Shown here: in pieces, positions 11,211 through 23,715 of the stretch | Position numbering within the stretch: the first letter of the stretch is position 1 | Layout: every line of letters starts with the position of its first letter | Source of the DNA: Conus ventricosus | Taxonomy: Eukaryota; Mollusca; Gastropoda; Neogastropoda; Conidae | NCBI GenBank assembly: GCA_018398815.1 | Contig: CM031609.1 | Span: 26,606,727 to 26,670,726, forward strand | Length of the DNA stretch: 64,000 nucleotides | Direction: 5' to 3' | Program-made: the position numbers and the translations under genes | The notes under the pieces: generated by a model | Seen by the model: the letters and a program-made list of their open reading frames with translations, nothing else | The model's database searches: none | Told to the model about the DNA's origin: nothing

Positions 11211-12089
11211 CAATTGAAAAACTGCTACTGACATTTCTTAAATACATTTTTGTTTAAATCGAAGTGCTATGAATACATTTGTTGTTTTCAAACATTTTAT
11301 TTCCTTCTTCAACATAAGCATTTGTTATATCACATTATCAGTCATGATCCATTCACAATGATTTTAAATTCAAGAATTTAGTTGTACGTATTAGTAAGTG
11401 AATGGGATTCGGTTGAAGAGGTTTCTTTTTTTATACATCAAACTAAAGACCAATCAAAGCAAAAGGGACAAGGATAAAGTAATAACATAGTATATCCATA
11501 ACTTTATATATATATAATTGAAGGGAGAGAAAAAAAACAAGCCCAGACATCCTCACACACCACAGACACAGACACACCCACACACAGTTCTTTATGTCAC
11601 AGATTTACGAGTATAGGGGCAGAATGGGCAGCTAGAGGAAAGAAGTTGCCAACAATCCTCATGAATCATTGAAATAGGTGGTGGAGACAGGGTGGTAGTC
11701 TCCTGATGGTAGTCACCACCCCACTGACCCTGGGCCGAAATAGTTAATCGAAGTTATATGGGTACCGTATAGAGGCATATCCTAAGAATGGACAAGCTTA
11801 GATGTATAGACATAGTATTCAGCAATATAGCATATATTAATAACACACAGTTGGTCAAGAAATGGACATATTCTGTCATTCTCTTTTAATTTTACAACCT
11901 AGTTCAGATCATTACGCATCATTACACATTCTCGCCCTCTCTTTTTTTTCTCTCTCTAGAGCTTTCTCTCTCTCTTTCTAGTTCAATCTCTCACTCCTAT
12001 CTTAAGTATAGTACCACATCGGTCTTTATACAATCAGTATTACATTTTGACATGTAATGAGATTATTAATCATATTTGCTAAATCAAGA
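11211..12089. other. Intron sequence between LINE copies, no gene seen
   Basis: AT-rich, with short CT-rich stretches near 11950-12000. The right part may be the 3' untranslated region of the minus-strand L1-like copy. Confidence 0.4.
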
Positions 12090-13700
12090 AAATCTTAACT
12101 AAACAAGCAGATACACAAACCATTTTTTCATCAAAGTCATGTCTGGTTTCCATTGATAGATGATGCACATTGCTCAGTCATGTGTCTGTTTTTCAAAAGA
12201 GGCAGAAAGGCCCTGATTTCTGGTTTTACATTTTGTAGTTTGCATTTGTATATATAAAATTTTGCTAGTAGTATTATCAGATCTATTACTTGATCATTCT
12301 TTACATTTGTTTTTGTTCCAAACATGATCAGTTCCCTATCCAGCAGAAAAGTTTCAGCGTGTTTGGCATTTGTCTCTTAACAATAATTGAAATTGGGTCC
12401 AGAACTGTTGGACAACTTCACAATCACAAATCATGTGAATTATCGACTGCTCCTCTTGTTCACAAAAATTGCACATTGGAGAGTTTATAATATTTCGTAG
12501 AAATAAATATCTTTGTGTTGGAAGGAGCCTATGTATAAGTCTAGATTTGGAACCATCTTAACTGTGAATCAAGAGATGTTTTGTAACAGTGAGAGAAAAT
12601 GTGTTCCCAACTTAAATTATCAAATACACTGTTCCATTTTTGTACACAGGTTGGGTCAACGTTATAATCATTTAATATATTTTGTACAAATTTGTTGCCT
12701 TTTTTAAATATAGAACCATGCTTTGTTGTCTATGCATTTATATCTGCTTGTTAATGTTATGCTACGCTTTCTACCATAAGATCTAATCGCATTCAGAATG
12801 CCTGCATATGTAAGAAAATTAGTTCTTGTATCTGGATACTTGTTACAGAACTCATTATAGTTCATCAAGTTATCATGATCATTAATTAGTTGTTTAATGA
12901 AAAAAATGTCATCGTCAGACCATTCTTGTAGAAACACAGGTTTTCTTCCCCGTAGAATATTTGGATTGTTAGTGAATACATTCAGACATGAATTCATCAA
13001 CTGAATCTGGACAAGACTTTGCAGCTATTTTCTTATAATGCTTTAGTATATCCTTCCAGAAAGGATTATCAACTCTTTGTTGTATTAGTGTTTGCATATT
13101 CAATGCCAAAGTTTTGTAACATTTTTAACTCTGGTATCATATTAATAGTAAACTCTTTCCACGTGGATTCCTCCATCAGTCTTTTCAACCAACTGATTTT
13201 CATCGCTGACAGAAACGATTTAATATTAAGCATTCTCAAACCACCTTTACTATATTCTTTACACACTATAGACTTTTTTATTTTACTTAGTTTTTCATTC
13301 CAAAGAAAGGTATATAAAGCTCTTTTTCTAAGGAGGTTAGGAAGTTGTCAGGGGGGTCTGGTAGATTAATTAAGAGATGCACAATTTTTGAAAATACTAG
13401 TGTTTTGATTACTGTTATTTTCCAAAAGGAGTTAGTTGACGTTTTTTCCAATAATTCATCATTCTTTTCATGGCATTGAGTTTGTCTTCATAATTAAGTC
13501 TAACTATAGAGTTGGTATCTGTTGAAACTTGATTCCTAGAATTTTAAATATTCCGGGGTCCCAAATGAAGTTTTTGTCTCTCATGTATGAATACATTTGT
13601 TTATGGTGAAACAGAAAAAGTTCGTTTAACTATAAAGTCAGTCAGAATGATAACATTTTAGGCCAGCTTATCTATTTAAAAACATGACAAAATTGCCATG
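12090..13700 (-). mobile_element. L1/Tx1-like LINE, C-terminal part of the polymerase protein (minus strand)
   Basis: Read from about 13700 down, the pieces are KILGIKF, LYTFLWNEKLSKIKKSIV, EYSKGGLRMLNIKSFLSAMK followed by SWLKRLM, and GRKPVFLQEWSDDDIFFIKQ (about 12940). A cysteine-histidine segment (CNFCEQEEQSIIH, near 12440-12480) comes next, and then a C-terminal tail to about 12137. FLWN...KGGLxMxNI is the conserved segment after the thumb in L1-like elements, and CxxCxxxxExxxHL is their terminal knuckle. The catalytic domain is absent, so this is a 5'-truncated insertion. The frame breaks at least five times. Confidence 0.75.
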
Positions 13701-14550
13701 TGAAATATACAATGTAAAGTGCTCGATTTGTGACAGATCGGCTTTGGCATAACGCTGGCTAAGTGACATTAAGGAAATTTAAGAGAAAATGGTCATGAAT
13801 GCGTTAAGGATTCACAGAGTTTCATTAGTTTATCTTCTCTGTGTGAGAATGTTGAAAACAGTCTGAAGAATTCATTCATTCCACAGTTGGCAATAGCCTT
13901 TCGAAATAAGTAATAAATGTCTTATTGGCAAACATTTAAAATCTGATTTTTGCGGAGAACATTCTATTACACAGCTTGCTGATCAATCTATTGTCGCATA
14001 GTAACAATTCCGTTCTAATCATAGCTTGGAATGGAAAAAAAGACGACAACATGGTTTGTGTAAAGAAGAAAGAATATGTAAAAGACTGCAATATGAATGT
14101 TGTAGGTGATTAATTGAAATTATTTTGTATTTGATTGCCCCAATATGCAGTTTCACGCCAATTTTGCCAAAAACAATATCTGAGGTAAGCTCAATGTTAA
14201 ACTTTGTAAATTGTTAAGTAGTACTTAAAAAAAAATCTGCTGAATGTATGTAAGTGCACCGAATTAAGCATGATACTTTGACCAGCCCCCTTTCTGGATA
14301 AGAGAATTTCTTGTTTAATACACATTAATATTGTCCTTAAATATTCGAAGATGCGATTAGCGTAAGTGTTCATTTAAGTTGATTTCTTTCATTTTTTTTT
14401 TCCAAAACATGATGATCTCCGTGTACCTATTATCATTATCTTTCGTACCCCAAAAAGAGGTTTAAGAAAGAAAACATTGTATTGTGTTGTTTGTGTGCAT
14501 ATGTGCATGCGTATGGGTTGCACGTAATTTATTGATTAATTGAGTGAGTG
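13701..14550. other. AT-rich intron sequence, no gene seen
   Basis: No domain, repeat family or long frame recognised before the GT microsatellite at 14558. Confidence 0.4.
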
Positions 14551-14557
14551 AGTGAGT

Positions 14558-14626
<69 letters not shown>

Positions 14627-14675
14627 AAAACGTATGCGCGTGTGTGTACGCGCGTGAGTTCGCGCGCGCGCGCGC

Positions 14676-14736
<61 letters not shown>
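14558..14736 (+). repeat. Two (GT)n tracts with a GC-rich spacer
   Basis: GT tracts at about 14558-14624 and 14676-14736 flank 50 bases containing alternating CG steps (CGCGCGCGCGCGCG). The layout resembles 4818-5057. Confidence 0.95.
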
Positions 14737-14737
<1 letters not shown>

Positions 14738-14958
14738 CCAAGGTTGGTTGGTTGTTTTCGTGGCTATGGGACTGAAGATGGCTTGGGTGTTGAAGAAAAA
14801 AAAGAATGGGAGGGATGATAAACATAAGGGCAATCATGTTACAACCCTGTGATCTGTCTAATCCACTATTGCATTCATTACATACGCGCAATCATACAGC
14901 CATGGACGCACATCATTCACTATTCTTTTCGTATTTTTTCTGTTTCCACTTTTGACAG

Positions 14959-15168
14959 ATAGAGACTGGAGGGAGATGCTACATCTTGATCAGAAAAGAA
15001 ATTGGAACTCTCGAGAGGATGCCATCAAGAATGCCAAAGGAAACGGAGCTTACCTGGCCAGTTTGGAAACTCGCCAGGAGTTTTTGGACTTCGGGAAAGT
15101 CTGGGCAAATATCACTGATTATGGCTCTCTGGATCGGTTTGAAACCAACTAAATCCGGCAGCGTAAAA
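14959..15168 (+). CDS. Receptor exon: N-terminal half of a C-type lectin domain
   Basis: A good acceptor (pyrimidine stretch ending in TTTTGACAG) precedes 14959. The exon opens in phase 0, matching the donor at 534: CGSGK joins IETGGRCY, as in related receptors where a CGPG segment leads into a lectin domain. Lectin-domain features are GGRCY, NWNSREDAIKNAKGNGAYLA, SLETRQEF, WANITDYGS and WIGL. The last lies one frame away from the middle part, so at least two single-base frame changes occur. A likely donor (GGCAGC|GTAAAA) is at 15168/15169. The C-terminal half of the lectin fold, with its WND-like strand and last cysteines, was not found; it should lie in a further exon between 15170 and 22400. 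Confidence 0.68.
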
Positions 15169-15223
15169 ACGCTCTTGAACTCTATGTAAACATATATCGT
15201 ATTTATCTCAATGCCCGATATTT

Positions 15224-15263
15224 CACGCGCGCGGCGCGGCCTGCGCGCGCGCGCGGCGTGTGG

Positions 15264-15294
<31 letters not shown>

Positions 15295-15332
15295 TGTGTG
15301 GTGTGTGTGTGTGTTGTGTGTGTGTGTGTGTG
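15224..15332 (+). repeat. GC-rich segment plus imperfect (GT)n
   Basis: Alternating GCGCGC blocks then GT repeats broken by GGTG and GTTG, starting about 55 bases after the lectin exon donor. Confidence 0.9.
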
Positions 15333-16825
15333 ACCTTTTCTATTAACAGTTCTTGATTCCAGTGTCAACAGACACACCACTGCCTGAACAGAAGAAATGA
15401 CGGGCACACTGCCAAACTCGACAATGTAATATGATTATCTCCCATTGAAGTTATCACCAAATGCAGCATCGAAATGGTGAATGTGTTTAATTTTGGCATT
15501 AAACTCGAAATGTTACAAGGAAAAGTGACTGTGACATTGACCCAAACTTACCTCGAACATCGACATGAGAAATTTCATTATAATAGATTTTTCAGCAAAT
15601 GGCAATAATACAGACATACAACTGTCTTGTATTTCGACTCAGAAGAATTTTAGAATAGTTCCGTGGTTAAACGTCGATCTGTCATTAAATTGTCTTTCTG
15701 ACTCCACATACAAGCTGACTAAAACTCCTCTCTTTATAAAACAATGGAACTCCACAATTTGTACAACGTGAATTGAACAAATTAGTAGTTTAAATCAAAG
15801 AAACTGCTCTAAAAAGTTGAGGTAAACTATACATGCCAAACACTTCTTCATTTGTCTTCAACATGCGGTCAAATTCAAATAACGATATTACAACAACAAT
15901 TACACAACCAACCTTTGGCATCACACACTGACAGGGAACGGAATCAAGATCGGTCAACTTGCAATGATAGCTTGGTTTTATAGTGAGGTAAAATTTAAGC
16001 AGCGGTAAATACAAGCACACGTCATTTATACCGACTGGTATCAGATGATAATGGCGTAATGACATTCAATCTATCGGTCAACAGTGCCACAGACCTTGGT
16101 TGATTGCGTGATCAATGCAACAGTCAAAGCCAACACAAATGACAGAACGTCGGACTGTTTTGTAAACAATCACAGAGTCCGAGCTGCATCTCACAATGTG
16201 ACTGCCGTGCAATGAGAATTTTAAAGACCCAGTATGTGGAAATAAGATATTATTCACAATAAAACAACTTGTAAAATACGCCTGCACAATTTTCTTTACA
16301 ATGATTGATTTCCCTCTGTTTGTCCTATCACATTTATCCCTGTATATTTAATCGAAGCCTGTTCTTTTAACACCCCTTCATTGCCTATCCTGTAAAAACC
16401 AGAACAAAAAATATTTCTGGGAGGCCACGTTTCATTCATTATTTTTCCCCTATAAACTGTTTCTGACCTGTCCTACGTTTGCCCTCACACACACGCTACT
16501 GGTATCTTGATGGTTCGTGTTTAAATTCACTAATATTTAAGAGTATAATACGTAAATATTCACAGCGAAACACAACGCCCACACTCATCTATACACGAAT
16601 ATGTATCTATACACACATTTTACTCGCTGCCTCTCCTCTAAGCTGTCACGCTCCATACACACAAATGCACGCTACATTTGCTCAAAACTGCCATCCCTCC
16701 TCAGATTAGTCCCATTTTGCAATTAAGGTCCCTATTCTATCACCCTTCCTTTCCCTCAGACGTACGACACTCATACATAACGTCCTTCTTCCGCCCAATC
16801 TCTCTTAAAGAATCCCAACAGAATT
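15333..16825. other. Intron sequence, no gene seen
   Basis: I searched both strands for the missing lectin half (a WxWxD strand and paired cysteines) and did not see it. Open frames are short and match nothing I know. Confidence 0.4.
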
Positions 16826-16842
16826 GCTGAACATTAAGTAGT

Positions 16843-16877
<35 letters not shown>

Positions 16878-17600
16878 AGGGACAAGCGGGGGGGGGGAAA
16901 TTCAGTATTAGTAATGATTGGCAAAGTTGAAGTTTAGGGGGGGGGGAAAGGAAAAATGAAATTGAAGAAATTGGGGGGGACTATATTATAAATATGAGAA
17001 ACCTTTCACTAGCTGCCTGAGAGAGAGAACATCGTAATCCCTCTCGAAGACAGATTTATTTGTATTGCACTGCTCCTAGGCCTTTCGTCCGCTGGATCGG
17101 ATCATCGGGAGACACGGTGGTTGGGTTCTGTGCCTTGGTGTTCACAATAGAGGACACACCACAGTCCATAATTCTGCGGTGTTTCTCACACCAAGGGTTC
17201 AAAAAACAAACCAACAGCACCCCCAAAGCAGCCAGCGAAGGTAGTCAAATGAGAATAAAACCAAAGTGTGGAGAGGAAAAAAGTTGCTGAAAAACCAAAA
17301 AGCATTATACAAACAGTATAATGTAAGGGACTATCTTCGAGCCCATGCTGGAGGATCCACCCAAGGATACAAGGGAGACCAAAAAAGACGCGGAACAGTC
17401 CGAATGGTCAGCTCCGCCGTTTCAACAACCCAAGCAACCGTGAGCGGCCAAGAATTGTACAGAACAACCCCCATCCGGATCTCCCAAGAGATGCAATCTC
17501 CCACCGACCGACAAACAATATAATGCTGAACAATTAAGTAGTGGGGGAAAAACAAGTGCAGGCTAACAGAATTGCGCGGAAGCACGCACTTCGCTCTTCT
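16826..17600 (-). repeat. Family B repeat copy with hammerhead-like motif and repeated end
   Basis: The segment GCTGAACATTAAGTAGTGGG at the left (16826) recurs at 17524 as GCTGAACAATTAAGTAGTGG, about 698 bases apart, so the copy looks like one full unit followed by the start of a second. The unit contains a poly-G run (16844-16876), the segment AGCTGCCTGAG...CGTAATCCCTCTCGAAG and, on the minus strand, a hammerhead-like core (17083-17108). The rest (17130-17520) matches the inner region of the copy at 25966. No protein is encoded. Confidence 0.75.
17041..17120 (-). ncRNA. Hammerhead-like motif in family B copy (degenerate core)
   Basis: On the minus strand the core reads CCGATGA (one change from CTGATGA, complement of 17102-17108), then a helix II (TCCG/CGGA, loop ATCCAG), then CGAAA (17083-17087). 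The short runs TCTC and GAGA on the two sides could form helix I. The C in place of U at the second core position should abolish cleavage if real. Confidence 0.4.
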
Positions 17601-20560
17601 AGCTGCGGGCCTACATATCTTTTCCCTTGACAAACAATTGATTTAGCGCATTGAGGAAAGCTCTTGAGGCATAAAGTGACCAAAACTTTGGTGGACAAAC
17701 AAAGAAAAAAACAACATTTTCAGCAACAGACGAAACGACGGGCAACATAACACAAATGCAGGAGGAGAACACAAAACCAGCCAAACACGTTCAGATCACT
17801 CATCGACGGAAACAGAATTGGAACGGCAGTGGCTCAGCAGCGGAAATGGCCCCCAAAACGTGGACTGGGTGACAGATACCAAATCAGGAAAATTTCTTAT
17901 GGTTCAACAGCGTGTGGCTGATCTACATCTGCACGGAAACTGACGAAGAAAAAATTCTGGACGTTCTCAAGTCAAAGTCTTTATTACAAAATGGGTAACA
18001 GCCAGAGCCTACCAAGACGTCTTGCCGCATCAAAGATAGTTCCACAAGTGTTTCCCATAAAGCTATTCTCCCATACGACTCACAACCATGACAAGCGTTT
18101 AGTTCTTGAAGCCCATGGGAGTCCACAAGTCTTTCTTAAGCTGGTGGTGCTGGAAGGGGGGAGGGGGGGCCCCACAATACTGTGACAGGGGAAATGATTT
18201 GCACAAAGCTATGGCGGGAAGGAAAGTGTGGGGACGAGGCCAGCACTGCTTCACTGAGTCTGTACTGTTACAAATGAACTGGTACTGCGAAACTTTTCCG
18301 TCGAAGGAGATACGTGTTCATAGAATATTTAAAACAGTGGGGGAAACGGATCGTTTTTTGTGATATCCGGTGACAGTTTTGGGAAGTTTGAATGCCCCCA
18401 TGCTAAGGCTAGGCAACAATTAGCAACATCAGAATGTACACTAAAACATCTGATATGCTAATTTGTTGTTTCTGAAAATGAAGTTACTGAATCACGTTTT
18501 TTCCCTTGTTAGAGATTTTTACTAATTGAAGGGGTGTGTTTTGTGAACTTTTCCAGGGACGTTGTTCTGAAGGTATCATGTTTTGGGGTTAAAAACTACC
18601 ACTGTTTTTCCACGTTATTTTTTTCCCACTTTCCCTTTTTCGTTTTTTCTTTTGTTTTGTTTTTCAAGAGGGGCCCAAACCCCCCTAATTTCCCACTTCA
18701 TATCTTGCTTTCTTTCTTTCTTTCAAATTAGATTCCCACACCACGCTGATTTTTATGGTTTTGTTGTTTAATACAGATGGTTGGGTGTGTTCATGTTCTT
18801 ATATATTGACACTTTCGTTTTGTTAAGTTTTACTGCTTATAACAAAAGAGAGCAATAAGCAAAAACAAAAAAAAAACTACAGTTTTTCCCTTTTTCCCCC
18901 CAAATTGTTTTCGTAAAATATTACATCCCATAGCTTTGTATCTGCTTTGAAAGGACGGTTGAGAGAGAGGAGTGAGAGAAGAGGAGGGAGGAGAGAGAGA
19001 GAGAGAGAGGGGTTTCCTGAAGTCCTTTATTATCAAAACGGGGAATGTAGATATTTTAGATTACCCCACTTGTCCTTTTGCAACCATTCTTGTGGGTTGA
19101 GTTGGCATTGAGCGTTGAATAAGTATATTCAATCTGTTTTGACCGGTTTGTTTTTTGCACTTTTATAGTTTACAAGAGTCTCTTTCAGTTGTAATGGATG
19201 TTTTTTCGTTGGTCGACACCATTGTTTCGCCAGTCTTGAAAGAAAATAAGCTTTTTTTTTTAACCGTTATTACAGAATAGCTGACCAGGATCTTAAAATG
19301 AAATTATTACGGTTTTGGTTTCATTAGGACATAGTAATGGCTTTGTTAGATTAATTAGGTTGCTTTAGCTTTTCTTCAGAACTGGTTGTTCAAGGCCTTT
19401 CATTTCTTTGGTTCTAGCATTCAAAAGAAAAAAAATACCGATCCACTGGCCCAAATCTTCAGAGAGCACTTAGTATAAACTTCCAGTTTTCACGAACTTC
19501 ACTGTTTCACACTTTGACACTTTCACACTTCCGCTGCAACTACAATTGTTTCAGTGACTGAATTAAGTTGATCATATTTAAACCTCCATCTTAAGATCAG
19601 GCTCTATTGGTTTTCCCTTTCAACCTCTTCAAACGATTTTCTATCGCAAAGACCTTATTAGGAAAGTCAATAAATTGCATTAGCTAGAAGACCAAGTGCA
19701 AGTGCCTAAAAGGTTTTTATTAAATATCTTGGATACTGAGATTACTTTTTTTTTGCCAAATCCTTCGTTTTTTTAACATATCTATTTTTGAGTCCAGATG
19801 TTTTCCCGAAAAGAAGCTTGGATTTCCAATGGTCTGGGTTTGTATTGTTGCGATTCTAAAGAATATTGTGATGTCATGTGCCATTTGTATTATCTTTACG
19901 ACAGAGTTCAGGTTTTAAGGGCGCAGGAAAAAGCTAACCAGCATTTATTTGTAGATGTGAAATTACCCTTTTCTCAGCTTGCATTTCCTTTTTTTATAAT
20001 TTTGAATTGAAGCAAAACATATGAAACGCACTTTGTAGAAAAGCGTTTGATATAGAATCAAAATTTGGGAGCAGTCAATGGTCGACAGAAATTTTCCCGC
20101 TTGATCAATATATTTGTCATCAATTATTGTGATTATTGTATTGTAATTCATTCAAAAGTATTAACTTGACCCCGGTACTGTTGGAGGCATAAACAAAATA
20201 TTCTGTTTCTTTCAGATATTATTAACATTTGTTTAACCACTAACACTGGATATACTTTCTCAACAAAACGTTCTGACATCAAAGTAATTTCTCCTTTTTC
20301 CCCTGCTTGTGTCCCCAAAGGTTTGGCCCCCATCATCACATAATTTTCAGTTGTATGGGCTTCCCATAGACAACATTGTTTCTCCCACACTAATATATCA
20401 TTTTCAGTTATACGAGCTTCATGTGGCACACAATATCAACGTTGCTATTTTAATCTTGAGAAATAAAAACACTGTGGCCATTCCTTTGCCATTTTTTAAA
20501 CCTCAATATTTAGAAAAAGGATTTTCGTGACTTATCGAGAGATGTAGTAACAAGTGTGCT
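17601..20560. other. Intron sequence, no gene seen
   Basis: Long T-rich and A-rich stretches, a short GA-rich segment near 18960-19010, no recognisable domain or long frame. Confidence 0.4.
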
Positions 20561-22418
20561 GTTTCAGTATTGACGAAATGTCACGAAATCAACTTCTGTT
20601 CCACTGTGACCCCTGCCAACCCTGGATGCAGTACATTAAGGAGACCTAGTTCGTCAGTGAAATGGGCGACGGGTACGGGTACTTTGAAATAAGGTCTATG
20701 CAACTTACGTTTTGTCATATCCCCAGCACTGAGGAAAGGATTACTGGCACGGTTTTGCTGAGTTTGATGTGAGGATCGAGATGTTTCACAACCTAATCGT
20801 ACTGGGAATGTTCTATTTTGGCATCGGCCATCAAGAGTATGGGGGACATGTTTGTCCAAACAATTGCCGGAGGGTTTTCTCCCCCGAGTCACTCCTTAAA
20901 ATATTTGCAGTGTGTCTTGTTGTAGCACTGCCACTCTAACCGACATTACCTGAAAGAAAACTGTTTTCCTGGTTACAAACTGCAGGGATATTCTTCGGAG
21001 GACGTTGATCTGCCCGGACCCCATACAAACGTACACTCGACCCCGACTGGAGTACTTCTTGCAAGTCACATTTTAAGGGACAGCTGGTCGTTAGACAGCA
21101 GAATCAGGAAAACGTGTTCTGTTTTTGAAGAGGGGAAGGGGAAAACAGGTTGCACGCCGGATGTTCATTGTCCGATGCCTCTGGTATCTGAGAAAACACG
21201 AGGAGGGGGGGAAGGGGAGGGACGAGGAGGAAATTGGAAAAAAAAAAAGATATTCAGTTTGAAACTGAAAATGAGTCGCTCTCTGCTGAATAGGTTTAGC
21301 CCTGTGCAGGGGAAAAAAACTTTGTCCTTCTGTATGAACCTCGCGTACCTACGCTCACATATTATAATTTTATCTACCTGGAAACATTTCTGATAAACAG
21401 TAATTTTTTTGACTTTTTGGTGACATATGCAGCCATCATTGCAACAAAATCGTTATGTAAAAGACAAGTTTCTATATGGAATCTTTCAAATGTGTGTGTT
21501 GTGATAATAGTGTGGGTGTGTGTTGTGTGTGTGTGTGTGTGTAAGTGTGTGTTGTGTCTGTGTTCTTGGTTTGTGTGTGTGTGTGTGTGTTGTGTGTTTT
21601 GTGTGTGTGTGTGTGTGTGAGAGGGAGAGAGAGAGTGAGGAGGAGAGTGAGGCAGATGAGAGAAGGGAGGAGGAGGGGTGAAGAGGTGGAAAGAGATGGA
21701 GAGAGAGAGGGGAGAAAGAGAGAGAGAGAGGGGAGAGGGAGAGAGGTGAGGAGGGAGGGATGAGGAGGAGGATGAGGAGGTGAGAGAGAGGAGAGTGTGA
21801 GAGTAGGAGAGGGAGAGAAGGAGAGGTGAGAAGAGAGGGGGTGAGAGAGGTTGAGGAGGTGAGGAGGGAGAGAGAGAGACAGAGGGGAGCGGGAGGAGAG
21901 GAGAAGAGGGGGGAGGAAGAGGAGGAGAGAGAGAGGGAGAGAGAGGAGGGGAGAGGGAGAGGGAGAGAGAGATATTGCTATATTACTAATCTTCTGTGGT
22001 TTGGAATTTTTCTTGTCCTTTCTCACTTATCAATTTTACGTATCATTCGTGCACGGATTCACTGTCAATTTTAGGTGGGAGACAGTGGGTTTTTATTGCT
22101 TACTATTTGCCCTGAGAAAGTTTGAAAATGTGGGTGTTTATGAGTCGTTGCACTTAAGAAGTGGAATTTCAAACCTTTTAGGACAGAACGTGCTGAATGT
22201 TTTTTTTTTGGCCATTATTTAATGGTCAAAGATACTCTTTGGGGGTCCGTGTGGATTGTTGTGAATGTGTGAAAATGTATCAATCTCAAGGCTTTGTATG
22301 TGAAATTCCCTGCCTTTCAGTCAATCACTCCATCATCACACCAGTCACACTTCCATGTTCAGAGTGATATACCCATGTCATTTGTTCATCTTGGAATCCT
22401 GCCCTTTTGCCCTGGCAG
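20561..22418. other. Intron sequence with GT and polypurine tracts
   Basis: A cysteine-containing frame at about 20940-21180 (KENCFPGYKLQ, KTGCTPDVHCP) may or may not be an exon of the receptor; I could not match it. The tract at 21480-21975 is repeat DNA. Confidence 0.35.
21500..21972 (+). repeat. GT repeats followed by a 350-base polypurine tract
   Basis: GT-rich to 21618, then almost only G and A to 21972 (GAGA, GAGG and AGAGGAGG units), with few pyrimidines. The complementary strand is a polypyrimidine run. Such tracts can form triplex DNA; that is general knowledge, not shown here. Confidence 0.92.
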
Positions 22419-22711
22419 AACCTGACTCACAAAGTACTGGCCTGTGATAATGAAAAGTCGGTGCAGGGGGGAAATGGGTAGAGAACACTGAGGATGGCAC
22501 AGAGCGACCGTGCAGACAGAATGTTCTCAGGGACTGGATGAACCATATTTCTATTGTGACATAGCTGAGAAGTGAGTTTGCCCGTACAGTATGGTGTTGC
22601 CAATTTTCATACAGATTGTTTGGATGGATCGAGACGTAAGACTTCTGTGAGCATCCTGCGTGCACCTGTGAAGATGTTAGACATGCTGGACTGTGGGGGA
22701 AACAGGAACAG
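22419..22711 (+). CDS. Receptor exon: cysteine-rich segment plus LDLa repeat
   Basis: A possible acceptor (CCCTGGCAG) precedes 22419. The translation gives LTHKVLACDNEKS, PYFYCDIAE, then after frame changes CPYSMV, NFHTDCLDG and DFCEHPACTC. This is the pattern (THxFLxCD ... FxC ... VPYxxVCDxxxDCxDxSDExFC) that precedes the leucine-rich part in GRL101-like snail receptors. At least four single-base frame changes and one in-frame TGA are needed. The 3' end is uncertain: the reading leads to DCGGN, after which the next LDLa half is at 27031. Calcium-binding acidic residues of the LDLa fold are readable after frame correction. Confidence rests on the cysteine pattern; no transcript evidence is available. 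Confidence 0.6.
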
Positions 22712-23715
22712 GGTTCATGCTTTTTCCGTTTCCGAAAAAAAACCCCCCTCACAATTTCCTTTTCAACCTGTATATATGGGTACACTTTCATCTCCTGAAC
22801 CAAACCTGAATTTACGATTTTGTTGTGTCCATGTAATTTTCAATTTTCTTTCTTCTTTTTGTTTTCTTTTCGTTTTTCTGTTTGTGCCCCCAATAACGTC
22901 ATTTTCTACGCCATTCATTTGGACTCTTCCACAGCCACATACAGTGTTTAGATTTCGCCGTCCTGGGTGGCCCGGCAGCTGTTCAGTCTTACGATTTACT
23001 TTTTTACGTCTTTGGACGACTGTTCCTTTAATTTTACCTTTTTGTTTCCTTTTTTTTTGTTTACTGAACCTTTAAAGTTATGTGAGCGTTCCAGGAGTAT
23101 GATGGGCTACTTAGGCAAAGATATAAACTGTAGGGCCAGTTCACCGTTTCTGGGGGCATTCCATTATGTGAGGTAAGATAGAGACCACCCCTTCATAACA
23201 TCTTTTTCTGCCAAAATTTCCTTTCCTGAAATAATAAGGTATTGCACTTCCCTTCTGGGCTGGATACAGATGGCTTTTCTTTTTCAAAACCACAAAAATA
23301 TATAGACCCCACGGTGGTTTAACCTCATGATCTTCATTTCAACTGGCAAAACGCTAAAAATCCTTTAGTCAATTTTTCTACGAGCCCCTCTCTTTCAAAA
23401 TCCCCCCCCCCCCCCACCCCACCCCCCCCCGCCCACCCCTTCTCTCTCTCTCCCCCATACCTCGTTTGTCCTGTATTCTCTGTTGTGGACATAATCCTAA
23501 ACAAGAAAAAAACTGGTCTACATTCTTGATGATGCCCTTTTCCTAAACTTCGAAATGAAGGCGAGCAAGAATTGATGACATGCAAATCGAACTTCGGTAG
23601 AGAAGTCGTCGCAATAGCAGTTAGTAGTCGTTGTCGTCGTCGTCGTCATCGCAGTAGTAGTAGTTATAGCAAAAATGGGGTGTTAGTGGTAGCAGTAGTT
23701 GTTTTCCCTGGGTAA
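22712..23715. other. Intron sequence, no gene seen
   Basis: T-rich sequence, a C-rich run near 23402-23440 and (CGT)n-like triplets near 23625-23650. No domain recognised. Confidence 0.4.

Noticed and set aside
20940..21180. Possible further receptor exon with KENCFPGYKLQ and KTGCTPDVHCP
   Set aside because: Cysteine spacing matches no lectin or LDLa pattern I know and no good splice borders were found; left unassigned.
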